A DNA stretch of 64,000 bases from Phaffia rhodozyma (Eukaryota > Basidiomycota > Tremellomycetes > Cystofilobasidiales > Mrakiaceae), in contig JACGZH010000010.1 of the NCBI GenBank assembly GCA_014706385.1, positions 744,001 through 808,000 on the forward strand, read 5' to 3'. Shown here piece after piece: positions 61,401 to 64,000 of the stretch. Numbering within the stretch: the first letter of the stretch is position 1; every line of letters begins with the position of its first letter. The position numbers were made by a program, and so were the translations under genes. The notes beneath the pieces were generated by a model. That model did not search any database. It was not told where the DNA came from and worked only from the letters and a program-made list of their open reading frames with translations.

Positions 61401-64000
61401 ATCGGCTTTGAGCACACTGGAATTGCCTCCCAACATTCATCAACCCAAGGAGAAGAGTTCAGTTATAGGGCCGATACAGTGTTGCACGACAGACCTATGG
61501 CTTACGCATATGTAGTGATGACCACATCGTAATCTCCTTCCTCTAGAAATAGCCACCATCGGTTTTCTCCTTGCGCGACATCATTTCCTTCCTCATTTTG
61601 AGAGGAGGCTATTGTCTTTGATTTCTTGATTATCATCGACCGAGCGTATACCGCAGGCGACACAGACATTAGATGCATGCGAGTGAGTATGAAGGACGCT
61701 GCTTCATTAAGGCATAATAGATCATGGCTCACTCGACTTTGTAATTCTTTGATATATCTTTTTAAAAGAAACCGGGAACAGGAAGAACGCATTATCAGAA
61801 AGGGGCTATCTGATGATAGAAATCTCTCTAGTGGTTGCGCTTCAGATCGTGCCGTGGACATAGTCACTCACGCATTTGTCGTCACCTCGAATGGAAGGTT
61901 CTTGTAGCCCGTGTAGACAAACACTTTTAGCTGGGGCGCTAGGCTCTTGATCTCGTTCTTCCACTGTTTTACCAATGTCTGAGGAGCGACGATCAATGTG
62001 GCCTGATACACGAGAATTCATTAGCTGCTTCATGTTTGCATTCGTTTCGTGATAGCAGTAGTGACAACAAGAAAAACGAGGCAGAGCTGCTGTACCTTGA
62101 ACTGTCGGGTATAAAGCTGAGCCTCCTGGTCGAACGTGATGTTGTTGGCCAAAGCAGATCTCGGATGAAGAAGGATGAGAGAGATGATCTCTAAGGTCTT
62201 TCCCAACCCTGTTTTCAATGATTATGCCGCACGACAGGCCAACCCTATCAGAATTGGTGCTACTCATTCTTTCCACATTGCGAGAGAGAGAAAACACAAG
62301 ACAAGGAGCTAAATGTGTTTGCCTACCCATTTCTTCGCAAAGCATGCCTCCGTTAACACGTTCTAGCGATCGGTTCATCGCAAATGACTGGACCTCTTCT
62401 TTTGTCCTTACAATCCAGCCAGTCACCCGATCGAACCACAGTCCTGGATGGTCGTCTTCTATACTGCGCGTGACCGTATCCATTTCTTGCTTGACGGATC
62501 GTCCGATCGGCGGAGCCGACTTGAGGGGCAGGCTGATGTGTTGCCAACCGATGGTTCCGTCCCCGGGCGGAACGGTGGTGTTCCATTCACTGATGTTGGG
62601 TTCTCCGGCCAACTCTTTATTGCCAGGAGAAAACGTGTAACCTTCCCTGGCTAACATCCACCTGACGGTCCGCTTTTGAAAAGGAAGAAGATTCGGCAGT
62701 AGTTCGGATGGCTGCATTGACTCTTCCTCGACCTTTTCCTCGGCTGTGAACGGAGGAGATGGCCGGAGACTATCGTAGAAGAACGGCAAGGTGGTCGAAT
62801 GGTGATGATTTTTGTAGTTTGAGGGAGCCTCCGGTGGAGGAAAAATTGATGAAAAGAGTAGATGCTGAGCTTGAAGAGCGTTTGAAGTCGTATTTAGAGA
62901 CGTAGACCAGAGCAAGTTGACACTCATGTCGAGCTCGAGAGTGAATCTAGTTTCAGGCAGAATAGCAGTGCCATCTCGGCAATGAGGCATGCTCAGTTTC
63001 AGTGTGCTCGATATAACCACCGGCGGATCAGGGAGTGCGGCCAGGGTGACAAGAGAGGACAGCCATGTGAGAGTGGACTAGTCGGCCGAGTGATATGAAT
63101 TTGTGTATCAGTCACCACCCAATTCTGCTGTCTCTAAGAAGGAAAAGGAGAGGTATCTCACCTTTCTTGAATCCAAATCAGAGTCATATCCACTCGCGAT
63201 CGCCCATTCTGAATACGTTATTAATCTGTCTATTACGAGAACTAGAGCAGAAATCTCTTTGTCCCGATCAGCCTTGGGACCTCTCCACTTTTTTCTGCGC
63301 CCTGCTTTCTTCTCTCGGACTTCGCTCTCGTCGTCTTGTTCGTTCTCGGCCTGTTCCAGGGTTTCCTGGAGGATCTCTAGCAACCGACGGGACACTAGAC
63401 CTATTCCGTCACGTGCTACGCTAAGATGGACTCTTCCTAGATCGACTTTACTTTCTGATGTGCTACGAAAGAGCGCTTGAGCCTCTTCAGATTGCAAGAC
63501 ACTCATCAGCTCGCCCAACCGATCGTCGGACTGATCGACTTCCATTGATTCATCCTGTAGAGAAGGATTGAAGCAGTGCAAGAGGAAGGTATGGTCGAAC
63601 AGGTGATGCTGAGTACATTTGGTCCTGGGTCGTTTGAGGGTTTCCACTTGATCAGAACGAAGATAAAAGGAAGGAAGAAAGAAAGAAAGAAAGGAAAAAA
63701 AAAACCGAAATTAAAGACAACGTTGGCCTCTTGTCTGGTTTAAGCACTGGGATATCTCCGGTAATTCAAACGGTCGTACCTCGTTCAGAGCGACCACAAA
63801 CGACTTGTGCATCGTCTGGCTCGTCTGATTGAATCCTTGTTCGTTTTCTTCTGTGACCGTCGGTATCATCCTCCTCCTCTGCTCTCTCTTGCAAGCCGGC
63901 AGTCGATCTCAGCATGAGAGCGTCTCTGAGAAGAATCTCTAGATTGCCTACCACGACCGGACATGTCGTCGAAGCTTTCCAAGGGATACCAGGAATGATT
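55452..64000 (-). CDS. SHPRH/IRC20-family SNF2 helicase-RING ubiquitin ligase (5' partial)
   Basis: SNF2-type ATPase and E3 ligase. Mammalian SHPRH and yeast Rad5/Irc20 relatives act on stalled forks and PCNA ubiquitination. Reading the minus strand: the 5' end leaves the window in frame, then LGRVHLSVARDGIGLVSRRL, LLPNLLPFQKRTVRWMLARE, HPGLWFDRVTGWIV and GGMLCEEMG-LGKTLEIISL (Walker A split by an intron near 62210-62330). Next: TLIVAPQTLVKQWKNEIKSL, YDVVITTYAVLKADL, EWWRVVMDE-VQMQ (DEVQ box), SFAVSGTPAKDHVKDLQ and long helical inserts. The RING is CVICLEEFFDRGMLL, CSHMFCQAC, CPVCRTQINP (about 57210-57510). Helicase C follows, including SLFGDWGSKINTMVQHLLYL and QAIGRIERIGQ-type sequence, then GYYSTDTLDEAIVRLTG and a C-terminus ending SSRWI. 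There are more than 25 exons, not all fixed. Confidence 0.87.
63672..63706. repeat. Short purine repeat (GAAA)n in SHPRH-like intron
   Basis: Four to five gaaa units and an A9 run in the intron between the two most 5' visible exons of the SHPRH/IRC20-like gene. Confidence 0.8.

Noticed and set aside
1..64000. Search for transposons, CRISPR arrays, prophage or rRNA
   Set aside because: No transposase, reverse transcriptase, integrase, long terminal repeats, spaced direct repeats or rRNA-like sequence was seen.

Overview
The window is nuclear DNA from an intron-rich fungus. Genes are packed on both strands, introns are mostly 60-150 nt with GT-AG ends, and almost every gene has to be pieced together from several exons. 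The gene set (SHPRH/IRC20-type ligase, WDR48, RS-tailed CWC22, CAP10-type glycosyltransferase, Pil1 protein, fungal MFS sugar porter) points to a basidiomycetous yeast. A Tremellomycete of the Phaffia/Cystofilobasidiales kind is my inference, not proven here. I see no mobile element, CRISPR array, rRNA or clear tRNA gene.

Layout, left to right. PCNA (+, 5' end outside the window, 1-1351), with a large charged insertion. CWC22 splicing factor (+, 1827-5162). Long-tailed Pil1-domain eisosome protein (+, 5638-8487). TRIP4/ASC-1 zinc-finger protein, apparently fused to a YwbE/DUF2196 domain (-, 8814-11147). Small predicted mitochondrial protein (-, 11530-12087), divergent from a J-domain protein (+, 12614-14413) across a promoter with three CACGTG boxes. 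CAP10-family glycosyltransferase with two probable frameshifts (+, 14873-17608). WDR48 homologue (-, 18036-23116), divergent from the MTR4 RNA helicase (+, 23283-27155). Mitochondrial glutaredoxin GRX5 (-, 27511-28572), divergent from an MFS sugar transporter (+, 29329-32868). Ser-rich orphan (+, 33546-34421) and Ree1-like DUF1349 protein (+, 35015-36231). VPS11 (-, 36608-40558), divergent from mitoribosomal protein uL30m (+, 40830-41303). KTI12 (-, 41775-43309). A 2 kb repeat-rich spacer. FYVE protein (+, 45365-47025). Tandem ABCG transporter (-, 47778-55267). SHPRH/IRC20 helicase-RING ligase (-, 55452 to beyond the right edge).

Most genes are housekeeping functions: replication and repair (PCNA, WDR48, SHPRH/IRC20), RNA processing (CWC22, MTR4), membrane and endosome biology (Pil1, VPS11, FYVE), mitochondria (GRX5, uL30m) and transport. 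They do not form one pathway. The most unusual features are the PCNA insertion, which carries a SUMO-interacting-type motif and two SUMO-acceptor-type motifs; the TRIP4-DUF2196 fusion; very short exons in PCNA and MTR4; and the in-frame GC-AG intron that splits the TRIP4 zinc finger.
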